A stretch of 64,000 bases of DNA from Siphonodentalium dalli (taxonomy: Eukaryota > Mollusca > Scaphopoda > Gadilida > Siphonodentaliidae). The translations under genes were made by a program, and so were the position numbers. Shown here piece by piece: positions 13,201-26,800 of this stretch (positions within the stretch are counted from its first letter, which is position 1; every line of letters begins with the position of its first letter). The notes under the pieces were generated by a model that was given only the letters and a program-made list of their open reading frames with translations, ran no database searches and was not told the origin of the DNA. The DNA is taken from positions 8,303,512-8,367,511 of the forward strand of contig CP136064.1 in assembly GCA_032622095.1 (NCBI GenBank), written 5' to 3'.

Positions 13201-15319
13201 GCTTTATTTGGCCGGTTTTTGCCGGTTTTGGCCGGTTTGTTGGGTAAAGGGTTAATATGCGTGTATTATGGATCATCGTTTATAAATTTTCACAATTACT
13301 TACAATTCCTTGTTGCTGTTGTTATCGTCGCCTGTAGGTTTATACTCGTCTAAGTAATACCGCCACCTGGAGAGGACATCATACACTTCTCGAAGGGCAT
13401 AGGTGAACTCGTGGTTGTAGTATGAATAAGAATTCTGAAATGATCAATATATAATGTGCTATTCTACTTTCAAAACACTTGGGCTCCAGTCGGCGGTTCA
13501 ATATATACAAGTACGCGAGATACCAGATTTCAAGGCATTATATTGGGATCGTCCTGTTCACCCGGCATCGATTGTTTCCGATAGGTGTTGGCGTAGGTGT
13601 CATAATCATCAATATTACAGAGCTGCGGACTATAGTTTTTATCACAATTGCCACTAGGAATTAATGGTGGTGACAAATTTCGCCGGGGATTTGGTGATGA
13701 TGTCCGATTTATTTTCCCAAATTGACTCAGATGAAATGAAATTCACGTACGGAATTTTCATTAAGAAATACACATATAATATATTTCAACAAATTTATTT
13801 ATAAATTATTAAAATTTATTAATAAAGCACAACAACACAAAATGATTAATTAATGTTAAATTAAAAAACTCTCTTGAAGTGTCCGATTGAATTATATTTA
13901 CACCACTACATGTATTCGCTCTTAGAAACTTGAATGGAGGAAGTTGGTTGGTTCAATCACGTCATGTGACCTCGCGCGCAGACTCCAACTTGTTTTCGTA
14001 TTGCATGGACGGAAATGACAATGCGAACTTCATAGTATCCTTAGAAATGGACGCTAAATAATCATAAAAATGGACGCTAAATAATCTTTAAAATGGACGC
14101 TAAATAATCTTTAAAATGGACGCTAAACAATCATCTTGATATATAACAACATAACCGTCTGTGTAACTATAAGCAATGGATGTTGATCATAGTGTAGTTG
14201 CCATAGATTATGGATGCAAGTTGGTCTGACATTTTTAGAGTCCCACACAAAATGTCAGACCAACTTGCCTCCATATGCCATGTAACGCACGCAAATAAAC
14301 ACCCCATTTCTTAAATAGATATGGGAAGAGGGAGTGAGGTTTACAAAAACAATGCAGATATTCATTGCTTAGAAATAAATTTCTACAACTGGGCTATTCA
14401 AGTACTTTATTTTCTCAGTTAATTTGATTTTTCGGTTGTTCTGACATGGGGTGCATTTGTCGGCCAGTAGTAGTAATGCTATTGTTCCTTCGGAAATGTT
14501 TGCGCCTTTATTTATGAGGGACCTATATGTTATCGGGGTCATACATGCATGTATTCGTTTAAAGCATGAGCAAAATATATGGTAAATACGAACCGTGTCG
14601 GTAGTGGTTGCATCAACGGCCTTGACCTCATCACGGAGGTCGTAATCTTCGAACAGGTAGGCAGAACGGCGGACGTAGAAACCATCGACTCCTTTATCCA
14701 ACCAGAATTGTAGAATCGCCTATAATACACAATCAATAGTTAAATAGCGCCCCAAAATACACCTATAATATTATTTTCATTTAACCCTTTACCCAACAAA
14801 ACGGCCAAAACCGGCCAAATAAAGCTTCAACAGCCTAAAATATCTTCGGTCTGTCTCAATAGAACCATACAAATATGGATATCATTGGAACCGGCTCCTT
14901 GACCACATTGTGATAGTTACAGTTATGCCCTGTCCCAATACATTCTCTTATATATGCGAGTCGACCATAGGTCGCCTCGCATATATAAGAGAATGCATTG
15001 GCCTAAAAAAAAATCTGTTTTTAACACTTTTTACCATTTTTTCTTACATTCTTTAACAATTTTATAATTTTTAATGTGTTAAGCCGAGGCATTCTCTTAT
15101 ATATGCGAGGCGACCTATGGTCGACTCGCATATATAAGAGAATGCATTGGCACAGGGCCGTTCTGTTGGGTAAAGGGTTAAATTGTTCCAGGTATCAAAA
15201 TTGATCGATAAATACCTCAACTACTTTTCTACGAGCATTATTTGTCACAGAAAGACGCATTGAAGTCATAATAAATACAACTTCGCACGCAATTTACGGA
15301 CCCCGCATACAAACGGTGC

Positions 15320-15350
<31 letters not shown>

Positions 15351-17813
15351 GATACATTTAGAGCGCATTATACAACAAATTAATTTCAATGTGCTTACAA
15401 TACAAACATGGCACACATCCTAAAATACTAGTAAATAGCGAATGGATAAAATTATATACTAAGAACCTAACTAGAAAATACGCAAACTTAACCTAATTCT
15501 CAACCGCAGTAAAGGCAATTTACTTTGTATTACTTTTATTATTTTGTATTCATCTGAATTCTGGAATCGGAAAACGGAATGTCATGAAAATGTATATTGA
15601 GTTATCTTAAAGGTATATTGAGTTATCTTAAAGGTATATTGCGTTATCTTAAAGGTATATTGCGTTATCTTAAATATATATACCTTTATTTCCTCCAATT
15701 TCGGAGAGCAGTAATAACATAATTACAGGTTACATATATATATATACATACATTGTTTGACAAAAGAGAATTGACATGAAAAGCACATAAACTTTATAAC
15801 AAATGGACACAACACAAACAGAACACCTGTGCAGTCTCGCAGACTAAACGTCCACATGCAGTTACAAACAACACGGGCGCACATACAAGATGGCCCTAAC
15901 TTACATACTTAACTACACATATACATACATATAAACACACACACAATTACATAAATAATGACCCTAGTACCATCATTAGGCAGACATATACAAAAAACTT
16001 TAAAACTGCTCAATTTTAAACACTCTTTCTCTAGTTTTGTTCTAAATGTGACCAACAAGCTATGTTCAATGGGAATTTGTGATTCCTCAAGTAATATGAA
16101 ATATACAAATGCTCAGGTCTGCCTAATGTTAGGAGGACCATTGACCATCATTGGGCAGACTGCGACATTATGCAGACGAAATCCGATCTGCCTATTTTTT
16201 GCATACCAGTCACAACTAGTTATCTGTTGCTTTAATTGTTAACACCTCTCCTTGTTCAACCGAATTAGGTTGTCTTTTGTATATTCAATTCAATTCTTTA
16301 ATCTCGATAAACCAATATATATGGCATTTGAGATACATAAATATAAATACAAATAAATGACAAAAGCACATTTAACAGGTACATAATTATATTTTAGTAT
16401 ATGTAATATTAATGTATTGATTGAAGGCACATCCACCCAAAACTTATGTCATGAAACCTTTAAGTGCGATTGAGACTCTTCCTTATTCGGCAGTACTGTG
16501 AATATCGCAACGTTGTTGATATAGGATCATTGGACATAATAGCAAAAATAGAAAAAATTGAATAAAAAGATAAAGACTAAGTCAGGGTGGATGTGCCCGT
16601 TACTATATACAGACTATCTATTTATTTGATACACTCGCGTCATTCACACATAATTTACTGTCATAGCGACATGCAATGCATATACATAAAATTTTAAATG
16701 TTGACTTGAGACGATGGGGCACATGAGCTACAGACATAAGTTTGAATTTTTTTTTTAATATATCGTATGGATAAAGTCTGGTATGTTTTAATCATCCTAT
16801 AACTCGAAGTTGTGTGTGTGTGTTCGAATGGTGATGTTTAGGATAAAGCGTGGCTACAAATAAACTTACAAAGACATCGTTGCTAATAAGCCCCATCGCA
16901 TCAAGTACATGTCCAGATCAAGTAAATCCTGCGTACTCAGTGAGGATCAAGCGCGAACCCTGTCAAAAGTCGTGCTCAAGTCAACTGAGCGGCACGCGTC
17001 GGGTACTATTTCACGCAATCGATGATCCCACTACGAAAATACCAATGTCACGTGATTACACTCAAGTTGTTCGGGAATCACCGTCTGAAATGTGGGTCAG
17101 TATAACGTTGTGTCTGTGTTCACGCAAGTCGGGGGCTTTGAGTGTATACGCTACATTATGTTTCAAGTTGGACCAAGGTGAGTATGGTATTCATAACATG
17201 AAGGTACATTTTACGGTAATTAGTATATACACTCAACTTTATTCATTCTAGATATTCGTGATAAATATCGTAAGCGTGCTGGAGCATAATATCCACGACC
17301 ATTCGGTGGGTGCACACAGGGACGCGAACGCCCTGCGTGGTGGATGGGGTCATCGATGCATGGAGAATAATCCGACTCGCCAATTTGCACACGTGTGCAT
17401 CACGGGTGTCGAAGTAGACACTAAAAAGACCATCATTGAGCAGCATAAAATGATAGCATTGAAAACAATATTGCTAAGGGAATTTCAGCCCCGATAATTT
17501 TTAGACATGTATATTCTGTCGATATATAGTTTCATCATTGTGCGGTCGAAACATCCACAGCGGTCTTGCAAAAATAAACTTTTCTGGTTTTGCATTTTGT
17601 ATGCATAGGATGCAGCAAAAAAGGAGATAACTGGCCAAATGTCATTAAAACATCGAAAAATCTGGTGTATACATCGAAACTGAGTAACAATTTCGGGATT
17701 GAAAAAAGACCGCACAATGATGAAACTATATATCGATCGAATATACATGTCTCATTATGCCGCGGTCTGCCTAATGATGGTCAATGGTCCTCCTAATGCT
17801 TACTCTACATAGC

Positions 17814-17849
<36 letters not shown>

Positions 17850-20800
17850 GAAACACACCACACACGTATGCACGCACATGCATTCACATACGTATACACA
17901 TCTACACATACAAATACATACATACATATATGCATACACACATATACTCACACACACACGACGGACATACATCATTCGTTATATGCTAACCTGATCATTC
18001 AAACCGACTCTATATACGGGTCAGCATATATAAATATACACAAACATGTGTTCATGCGGATGTGAAATAGAGCATGTACATCAGTTACCGACGTTTTATC
18101 GGCGTCCTCATTGATAATATTCAAGAATTATTACTATCATCACTGCATGTCGGTAATATTTGAGATTGCGTGGTATAAGCTTTCCACAAACATTACGTAC
18201 TGCATACTGCAATGTCTGTGAATACGTCAGCTTCATCAATTAAATCAAATAACTCCGGTGGACGTGCAGTGAGAAATACATTCAATTGTACATCTGGGCA
18301 AAGGCTGTCTAGTTTGAGAATACATTGAATATTGAACTGGTTCATTAACTCATACCATATGTCGTTGCGATATTCCGCAATCTTAAAGGTATATATAAGA
18401 GAATGCATTGGCCTAACAATTTTTCATCATTTGTTATTATTTTTTACAATTTTTTACAATTTTATTAATTTGTTCTTATATTCTTTAACAAATTTATTTT
18501 GTAAGTTTAGTGCCAGGGAATCTCACGTTTTTCATGGGCATCAAAATTATTACTATGAATACTTGGTGATAGTTTTGAGTTATAACATGCCCCTAAGGTT
18601 TTATCCAGTTTGTTTTTAAATTCGATATAGCATGCTTAAGCATACCCAAACAAAATTCAACCCAAAAAAGATTCAACCCAAAAAAATCAAACAAAAAACA
18701 AAAAACAAAACGAAAATTTTATTTCTTTAGGGCCGATGTGGGTAGCATGTACATGGGCTACGCGTGCCTATACTAGATTCCACATTAACCTGAAGCAGTC
18801 CTGATTATCAATTCATGCCTGACATTGATATGATACATATGTGATCCAAAAGCTTCCGATTCTAGGTAAACTATTAATCACTCTCCCTATGATTTGAGTC
18901 ATATAAAATTAAATTATAGTATAGTGCACATGTATCAAATGTACATAACAATACCCATTATATGTTCTGTATATATATGTTGATTTTGCACTTTGTACTT
19001 CTATGTATAATATTCACTTGTTTTTGTCATGTTTGCTCTTGAACCAATATACTCGACTCTGTTCTGGGCTGCTTGATTTGGCAGGTTAGGGCGGCAACGC
19101 ATATCACGGTATTAAGGATTGCCTTATAACCGACTGGTATGGCCGCCCTGATCTATATTAAGTCAATGGAGCACACATGGATTATGTACCTGCATATATA
19201 GGTATATTTTGCACTTTGTACTTCTATGTATAATATTCACCTTTTTTGGTCATGTTTATTTATGTTCTCAATATACTCTCCCATGGAGGAGGAATAAAAG
19301 AATATAATAATCTCCGTTTAAATGGAATGTTATATACATCTCATTTACAAATAATTACAACAGCACCATTAAGCTATACGTGGCGTGAATGACATAGCAG
19401 TATTGGAAGTGTGCAATCAGCCAAAATATGTATATTATACATTGTTACATTTGCAAAGCATATTTGGAGTAAATTCCGCTGAAGTTCTGGAGAGTATACC
19501 TTTCGGGTTCGATTCCACCTAGATCTATAGAGTACACTCTTGTGCATTATACAAATGTACATACATACATTATACACAATATGTGTTGATCTTAGACAAA
19601 ATTGTGTAGAATGACACATGTCATATATGTGTCGGTGGAATTTGCTCAACGTTGTATATGAGTGAATATATGAGTGTATCAATGTTATTAGATTAAATGT
19701 GTTCTATTGGAGACACAAAACTCGTAAAGGCTACAATAACAAACAAAAAAATGGCAGCAGTTTTAAAATTTGTTATACATCGTGTTTGTGTCAAAACTGA
19801 ACAGCACATACTTGTGCAGCACAACGTTTTAATGCTGCTGCTATATTTTTAATATGGTAGCTTTTACGAGGTTTGTGTCTCAAATAGAACATATCTCATA
19901 TACTAACTATTATTATCCATCCCTTAACTAACACCATTTCCGATTGGGCAAAAGCTGCCACGTGATAGTCCTGGGAAAAGTCATATTGGACTCGACACTC
20001 GACACAACATTGTATAATAACTTTATATTATATACCACATATTCACCCATATTCAATGTTGAGAAAATTCCACCGACATATATATAATTATGTCATGTAT
20101 CATTTCTACACAATTTTGTTTAAGATGAAATGTAACACATTTTGTGTAGAATATATACATATTTGTTCTAAGAGTGTGTATATTATATATACGTTTATGC
20201 GAAGTATATAATATAATATTATATATATACGTTCAAGCGAAGTATATAACACGATTATACTCGCCTTCAGTTCATCCTGGACGATAGAACTCCTGAGGTT
20301 GAGGTCGGGTTCAAACGGCGAGTATTGATGAAGGTACGATTCGTTCCGATCTGAGTTCCATGTCCATGCCGAACCACCGTACACATTCACCTACAAGATG
20401 TATTACAAAGTAGCATAACATATTTGTATCTGAGATCCAGGTTCACACCGAACCCCCTACACTTCACCTACAAGATAAACGGCGAGTATTGATGAAGGTA
20501 CGATTCGTTCCAATCTGAGTTCCATGCCTACACATTCACCTTCAAGAGGAATTAATTTGTATCATAAGATATTTGTATCTGAGTTCCAGGTCCACACCGA
20601 ACCCCCTTACACATTCACCTACAAGAGGAATTAATTTGTATCATAACGTATTTGTATCTGAGATCCAGGTCCACACCGAACCCCCGTACACATTCACCTA
20701 CAAGAGGAATTAATTTGTATCATAACGTATTTGCATCTGATATCCAGGTCCACACCGAACCCCCGTACACATTCACCTTCAAGAGGAATGATACACTGTA

Positions 20801-23800
20801 GCATATATACCATGCACACCTCAAATAAGTAAGTTACCCCTGACATTCTACACTTTATCTTAGATACTGAGACCGATTGTTGGGATATTTTACATGTATA
20901 TTCAGGATTAGGACTTATGTAGTGAGCTAATATCGACAACTGAGTACTTACATGCTGGAGTGTGCACCGTTGTGTAACGTATACTGCTTAATTAAATAGT
21001 CACAAAACAGTTAAGAGGGTGGATAACTCATTCAAAAATTCATGCGAAAAACAAACTGTTATCCATGTAATCCCATGTCACATCAAGACTTGGATGATTT
21101 GCAATTAGTTGACAAATTGTTCAAAACGACCACGATGCTGTTAATTCCAATTGCAAAAGATGGTGAATGTCTGTATCCTGTACTGTCTTTGTTCACTATT
21201 CGGTGGACTGTTCGCTCCGTTTGGTGCCAAATTACCAAGGAGAGGTCCACCTGACGTTAACAAATAATTCTGATATTTGAACATGCTCCCTCTTTGGGAA
21301 TCCAATGACTTTGTTACTTATAATTATAGCGAATATAAATAAAATACTACGTTGAAAACAGTTATCCATTTTCCGTGGTAAATTCGTATGGGTGAGTTAA
21401 TCGGTCTCTAGATGTACGGTTTTGGGTTTATGGTTCACATCTATAGGTTCCTTGATTTAATGTGCATGTTATCAATGTCAAGATTTAATTGCAAATCGTA
21501 ACCATATGAACTATTTTGGTTACGCAAATGAAAATTTTTACTGCAATGAATATGTCTGAATATACAATCACAGTTAGATATAGATTCGTGTTGTAATATT
21601 TGACATCTAACAAAACTAAGAACTCTTTATCGACGTTTGTTCGCTTGATCAGTATCGTGCCAATCTGGTTTGATTGACTACACGTATTACCCTCGTTCAA
21701 TACTGGTCTCAATTGCAACTTTTCAATTGAAATCAATGTAGGATAGATTAATACCTACAACTTTGTGGACACTGTTTATTTCAAATGAAAATATACTTGA
21801 CGTATTGGTGGAGACTGCAGTATAGATTTCTCTGATTTTCAATCCAATTTTTCATCCAAAGATCGGAATAACATCATGCCACTTGCAATGTTGCCAGTCC
21901 CGTACATGCACCGGTCGCTCGCGTATTTATATCAGGCATACCAAGAGAAATTCCGGTACCCATAACATGGGGGTCGGCGATATACTGCTCGCTTGTTCTT
22001 TATTGATTGCTTTAAGGCCTGATATCTTTTTTAAACATATTGAATTTTGATCTGCTTCTCTTAATTTTGTTATTAGATCTTTTAAACACATATTATGGAC
22101 TTATTCGGGTGCATGAAACTGATAAGTAGTATTTAGGCGCCATGACAACTGGAGGAATGTATAGCATTCTACTAACATCGTTGAAAATTTCAAGTAAATA
22201 GACCGTACCACTCCATAGAAAACATCGTCTGAACTATACTCAATTGTAAATATTTACATCTTGATTCGGGAGGCAACATTCAGCGATAAACTAACGCAAA
22301 TTATTTCGCCATCGAGAGTCATTGCATTTAATAAATATATAAGAATGATGGTGTATGTTGTCAATTTGGATATACAATTGGTAAAAATAACAACTTTGAG
22401 TAAGATTATTCTCCATTCTATGTTTGATCACCCAAATGGAGTGTATCAAATCCAGTCGTAAGTCTGGATTTTTTACCCTGTGCCAATGCATTCTCTTATA
22501 TATGCGAGTCGACCATATAGGTCGCCTCGCATATATAAGAGAATGCATTGGCCTAACAATTTTTTATCATTTTTTTTAAATAAATGTTTCTTACAATTTT
22601 TAGGACATAAAATAAAAAAACATCCATTACCCTGCATGGAGCCCCACACATATATAGAAGCATATAGAAGAGTGTCGTCTACTCATGTTTGTCTGGGGCT
22701 CTGTATGGGTGAAATTATAAAATAGAGATTGACGAGTAGCTCACTTGAGCAACGACCAGATAATAAGTTCAACAAACCGCCAACCAATGAATAGGAATCC
22801 TTCCGCACTTGTATTTCCTATTCGAATGTTTGTTGTCTGCTCATATTTCTTTAACGCCCTTGCATATGAATAATATACCATTCCAATGCATACTGATTGG
22901 GAGAATCCATATAATAAATAAAGGGATGTGAAACACTCCATTGGGTGATCAAACATAGAATGGAGAACAATCTTGCGGTAAGTTGTTATTTTTACCAATT
23001 TTATATCCAAATTGACAACACACACACCATAATTCTTATATATTTATTAAATGCAACGAGTATGGATGGCGAAATAATTTGCGTTAGTTTATCGCTGATT
23101 GTTGCGTACCGAATCAAGATGTAAATATTTTCTATGGAGTGTATGCATGGTCTATTTCTTTGAAATTTTCAACGATGTTAATAGAATGCTACATTCCTCC
23201 AGTTGGCAACTTGGCATGGCGCCTAAATACTACTTATCAGTTTCATGCACCCGAATAAGTCCATAATATGTCTTTAATTATATAAGAGTGGTAACGTACC
23301 CAGTTGTTTGGTGTCGTCTGCTCATTCCACACGTAGAAGTTCCTGTAGAATGGATCGGATTTACTCTTGATAAACCACGGATGCCGATCACTCGTGTGGT
23401 TCGGTATGAAATCCATTATCAAGAACATTCCTTAAAAGAAAAATGTTTCAACATCTTTCGCGACTGTATGAAGGGAGTTGCGCTGGTGCAGCATTACAGC
23501 TCATGTGACAGTGCCTTATCTTATATATGTGAGTCTCCCATAGGGAGCCTCGCAAATATAAGTGAATGAACAGGCTGACAATGTCAAGGTAAATAGTGTT
23601 AGGCCAATGTGTTCCCTTCTAGTATGTGACGTTCCTTAAGGGGGACTCGCATATATAAGAGAATGCATTGGCACAGGGTTTTCACAAAATTGCAGGAAAC
23701 TTGAATCATGGAAATATTAACACTTAATTAAATTCACAACGCATATACAAGAGAACACGTTGGTCTAATAATATATACCTTGACCTTGTAAGCCAGTGCA

Positions 23801-26800
23801 TTCTCTTATATACGCGATGGTCGCTATGGAAAACTCGCACATATAAGTAAATGCACTGGCACAGGGTATTTAATGTTGCACCAGCGTGTCTCCCGTCATA
23901 AACCTCATGGTTAAGCCTAACGAGTTATAAAGGTAAATATACAATGGAAATAGACCATATCTGCTATAAGTTAAAGTGATGTGAAACACTCCATTGGGTG
24001 ATCAAACATAGAATGGAGAATAATCTTGCTCAAAGTTGTGATTTTTACCAATTTTATATCCAAATTGACAACATACACCATCATTCTTATAAATTTATTA
24101 AATGCAACGAGTATGGATGGCGAAATAATTTGCGGTAGTTTATCGCTGATCGTTGCGTCCCGAATCAAGATGTAAATAAATATTTACAATTGAGCATAGT
24201 TCTGAACTTCTGACTATGTTTTCTATGGAGTGCATGTTACGGTCTATTTCCTTGAAATTTCCAACGATGTTAGTAGAATGCTACATTCCTCCATTTGTAA
24301 TGGCGCCTAAATACTACTTATCAGTTTCATGCACCCGAATAAGTCCATAATAAATTATGTCTTTAATGTTTTACTTTCCGGCATATGTCATAAAGTGAAC
24401 TCCTTGTATAAACGGTCTTTCTGGATGTCGATATCTCAAAATGAAAATATTATACACGATTAAGGTTCACGCTTCCGTTTGCCATGTACGCAAAAATAAT
24501 TCACATTTGGCAAAAATAAAATTCATTTGGCAAACGTTTTGGCAAGTCACTTTGTAATTCCTCACGAACGTTGTTACATATTGGTCACTCAACACCATTC
24601 ATTTCAGGAAACTCTATATTGGTGATTTATAAGGTTAGGAAAAGTTAACACCGCTATCAGTGTGCAGTTGTGGTGATGTTTAAGATAATCCTCTTTGTTT
24701 TGATGTGCTTTTTTTGGTGAAGCAGCCCTTCTACAATTTTATTAGCTTCTAAATTAATTTGGCAAAATTAAATGTGTGTCCAGAGCGGTCCTTTTACGCG
24801 ATTATGCTCTGCTATAGAAAGTGTCTTATACAGATTTAACTATGAAATTACGGAAGGCGTAATAAGTTTAACCATTTCTATACAAATGCATCATTGATGA
24901 GTAGTTAACCAATAGGAAATGTTAAGATAATAAGTTTAGCCCTTTCTATAATGTAGCATCATTGATGAGTAGTTATCTCATAGGAAATGTTCACATAATA
25001 AGTTTAACCCATTCTATACTAAAGCATCATTGATGAGTAGTTATCCTTAAGGAAATGTTCAGATAATAAGTTTAACACTTTCTATACTAAAGCATCATTG
25101 ATGAGTAGTTATCCCATATGAAATGTTCAGATAATAAGTTCAACAAACGGCCATTTTTAATGAAGGCCTAAATATCGTGAGAGCAGCCTTAAGCAGAATC
25201 AAACAACCCAACCATGAACCCACCCCATCCTAACTTCAATATGAAACTAAGTAACACCCCCCCCCCATTTTGTACTGCATGGACCCAATGCATGCTAGAT
25301 ATATTATGCACATAATTAAGGCATCCTAAATCCGTATCCCCGGTGGGAAGCTATCTCGAAAGCAAGTTTTCATTTTATATAATTATTAAGAAAGAGAACA
25401 CTACCTATCTTTAGACAATCAGCATATGTATACACAACCTGTTGATGATGTTCCGAACAAGAAATCACAAACTCTTTATTAGACACTTCGCCGATAAGGA
25501 TTTCCCTAAATAATTATGACTCCTTCTGCAGTTTTATTTATCTGTCGTCTGCTTTTATCATCTTAACATCCCTCAAAATGAATAATAGATCATTCCAATG
25601 TACACTTTTATAACTGACTGGGATAATCCATTTAGTATATAAAGGGTTGAGGGCCTTCGATTGAGACATACCTGCATCGTGTGTAGCGTTAACTAGGGCC
25701 TCGAAATCAGCCATGGTGCCGTATTCTGGATCGATTTCCTTGTGATCGACTATATCGAAGTCTCTATCTCCTCCACCTGATTGGTAAACGGAACTCATCG
25801 ATATAACCTTTACACCCAGGTCTTTGATATAATCGATCCGCGATGTTAAGCCTAAGAAGGAAAATAAACGGAAATCAGATTAACCCTTAATGTAATAAAT
25901 ACTGATTAATGACACTTCTATGGCACCCCAGACTGAGAGAACGATGAACTGGTGACTGTCGTCTGCTTGGGTCCGTATGAGGCTCCATACGGGTATGTTT
26001 AAAAACCAATTCAAACGAATAATAGACCATTCCAGTCTATACTATTACAACTGGGAGGGAGAACTAATTTATCATTGAACAGTTTATTATATTCTAAGCT
26101 ATCAATTAGTAGTATTTTTGCATCAGATAAAAACCATTATCTCTAGTGAGATATCGATATCTCATCCGCGCTAAAATTAAAGTGATTCGGTTCTAGATGA
26201 GTTAACATCGCTTCGTCCGGAGTGTTCAGGTTGAACAAATTGTAATATATGTGATCAGTTCATTGTTTTGTTAAACATACTATCGTGCTGGCCCCTTTAT
26301 CTCTCAACTAATATGTCTGATAAATGGAACTATTTTTATATGCACAAGCTCAATACCATGGATTGCACTTGTTTTGTCTTCTTTCGAGTTGAGCCATGGG
26401 CCAACTGAGCGGAACATGTAATGCACAGAACATCTACTCTTTTTGGTCGGATATATAGTCTATATTTTGATATATTTGTCTTATTGTCCGAGGACACTTC
26501 TCGAGCTGTCAGTGGTTTGTTTAAACTGTAAGTACTTGGGTTGCACAACAGACTGCTGCACCATTAACATTGTATTAACACTGTCAATAATGAAGAGTTA
26601 TTAAACAATGGGTTTTTTTGGTATTTGAGAGTAAACATATCAATAGCTGCCTGCTAGGAAATAATGGTGGTAAAAAAAATTATTGATAATAAAAAAAAAA
26701 CTCCCTGCTGGGTAATGTTTGCTAAAAAATAAATATTTAAACCTGTCTGCATGACCATATTGAAAAAAAGTGTTCGAGAAACAGATAATCAAACTTTATG

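Noticed and set aside
16850-17251. 133-codon plus-strand frame
   Set aside because: No ATG at its start, no recognisable domain, and it lies within a possible transposon in an intron.
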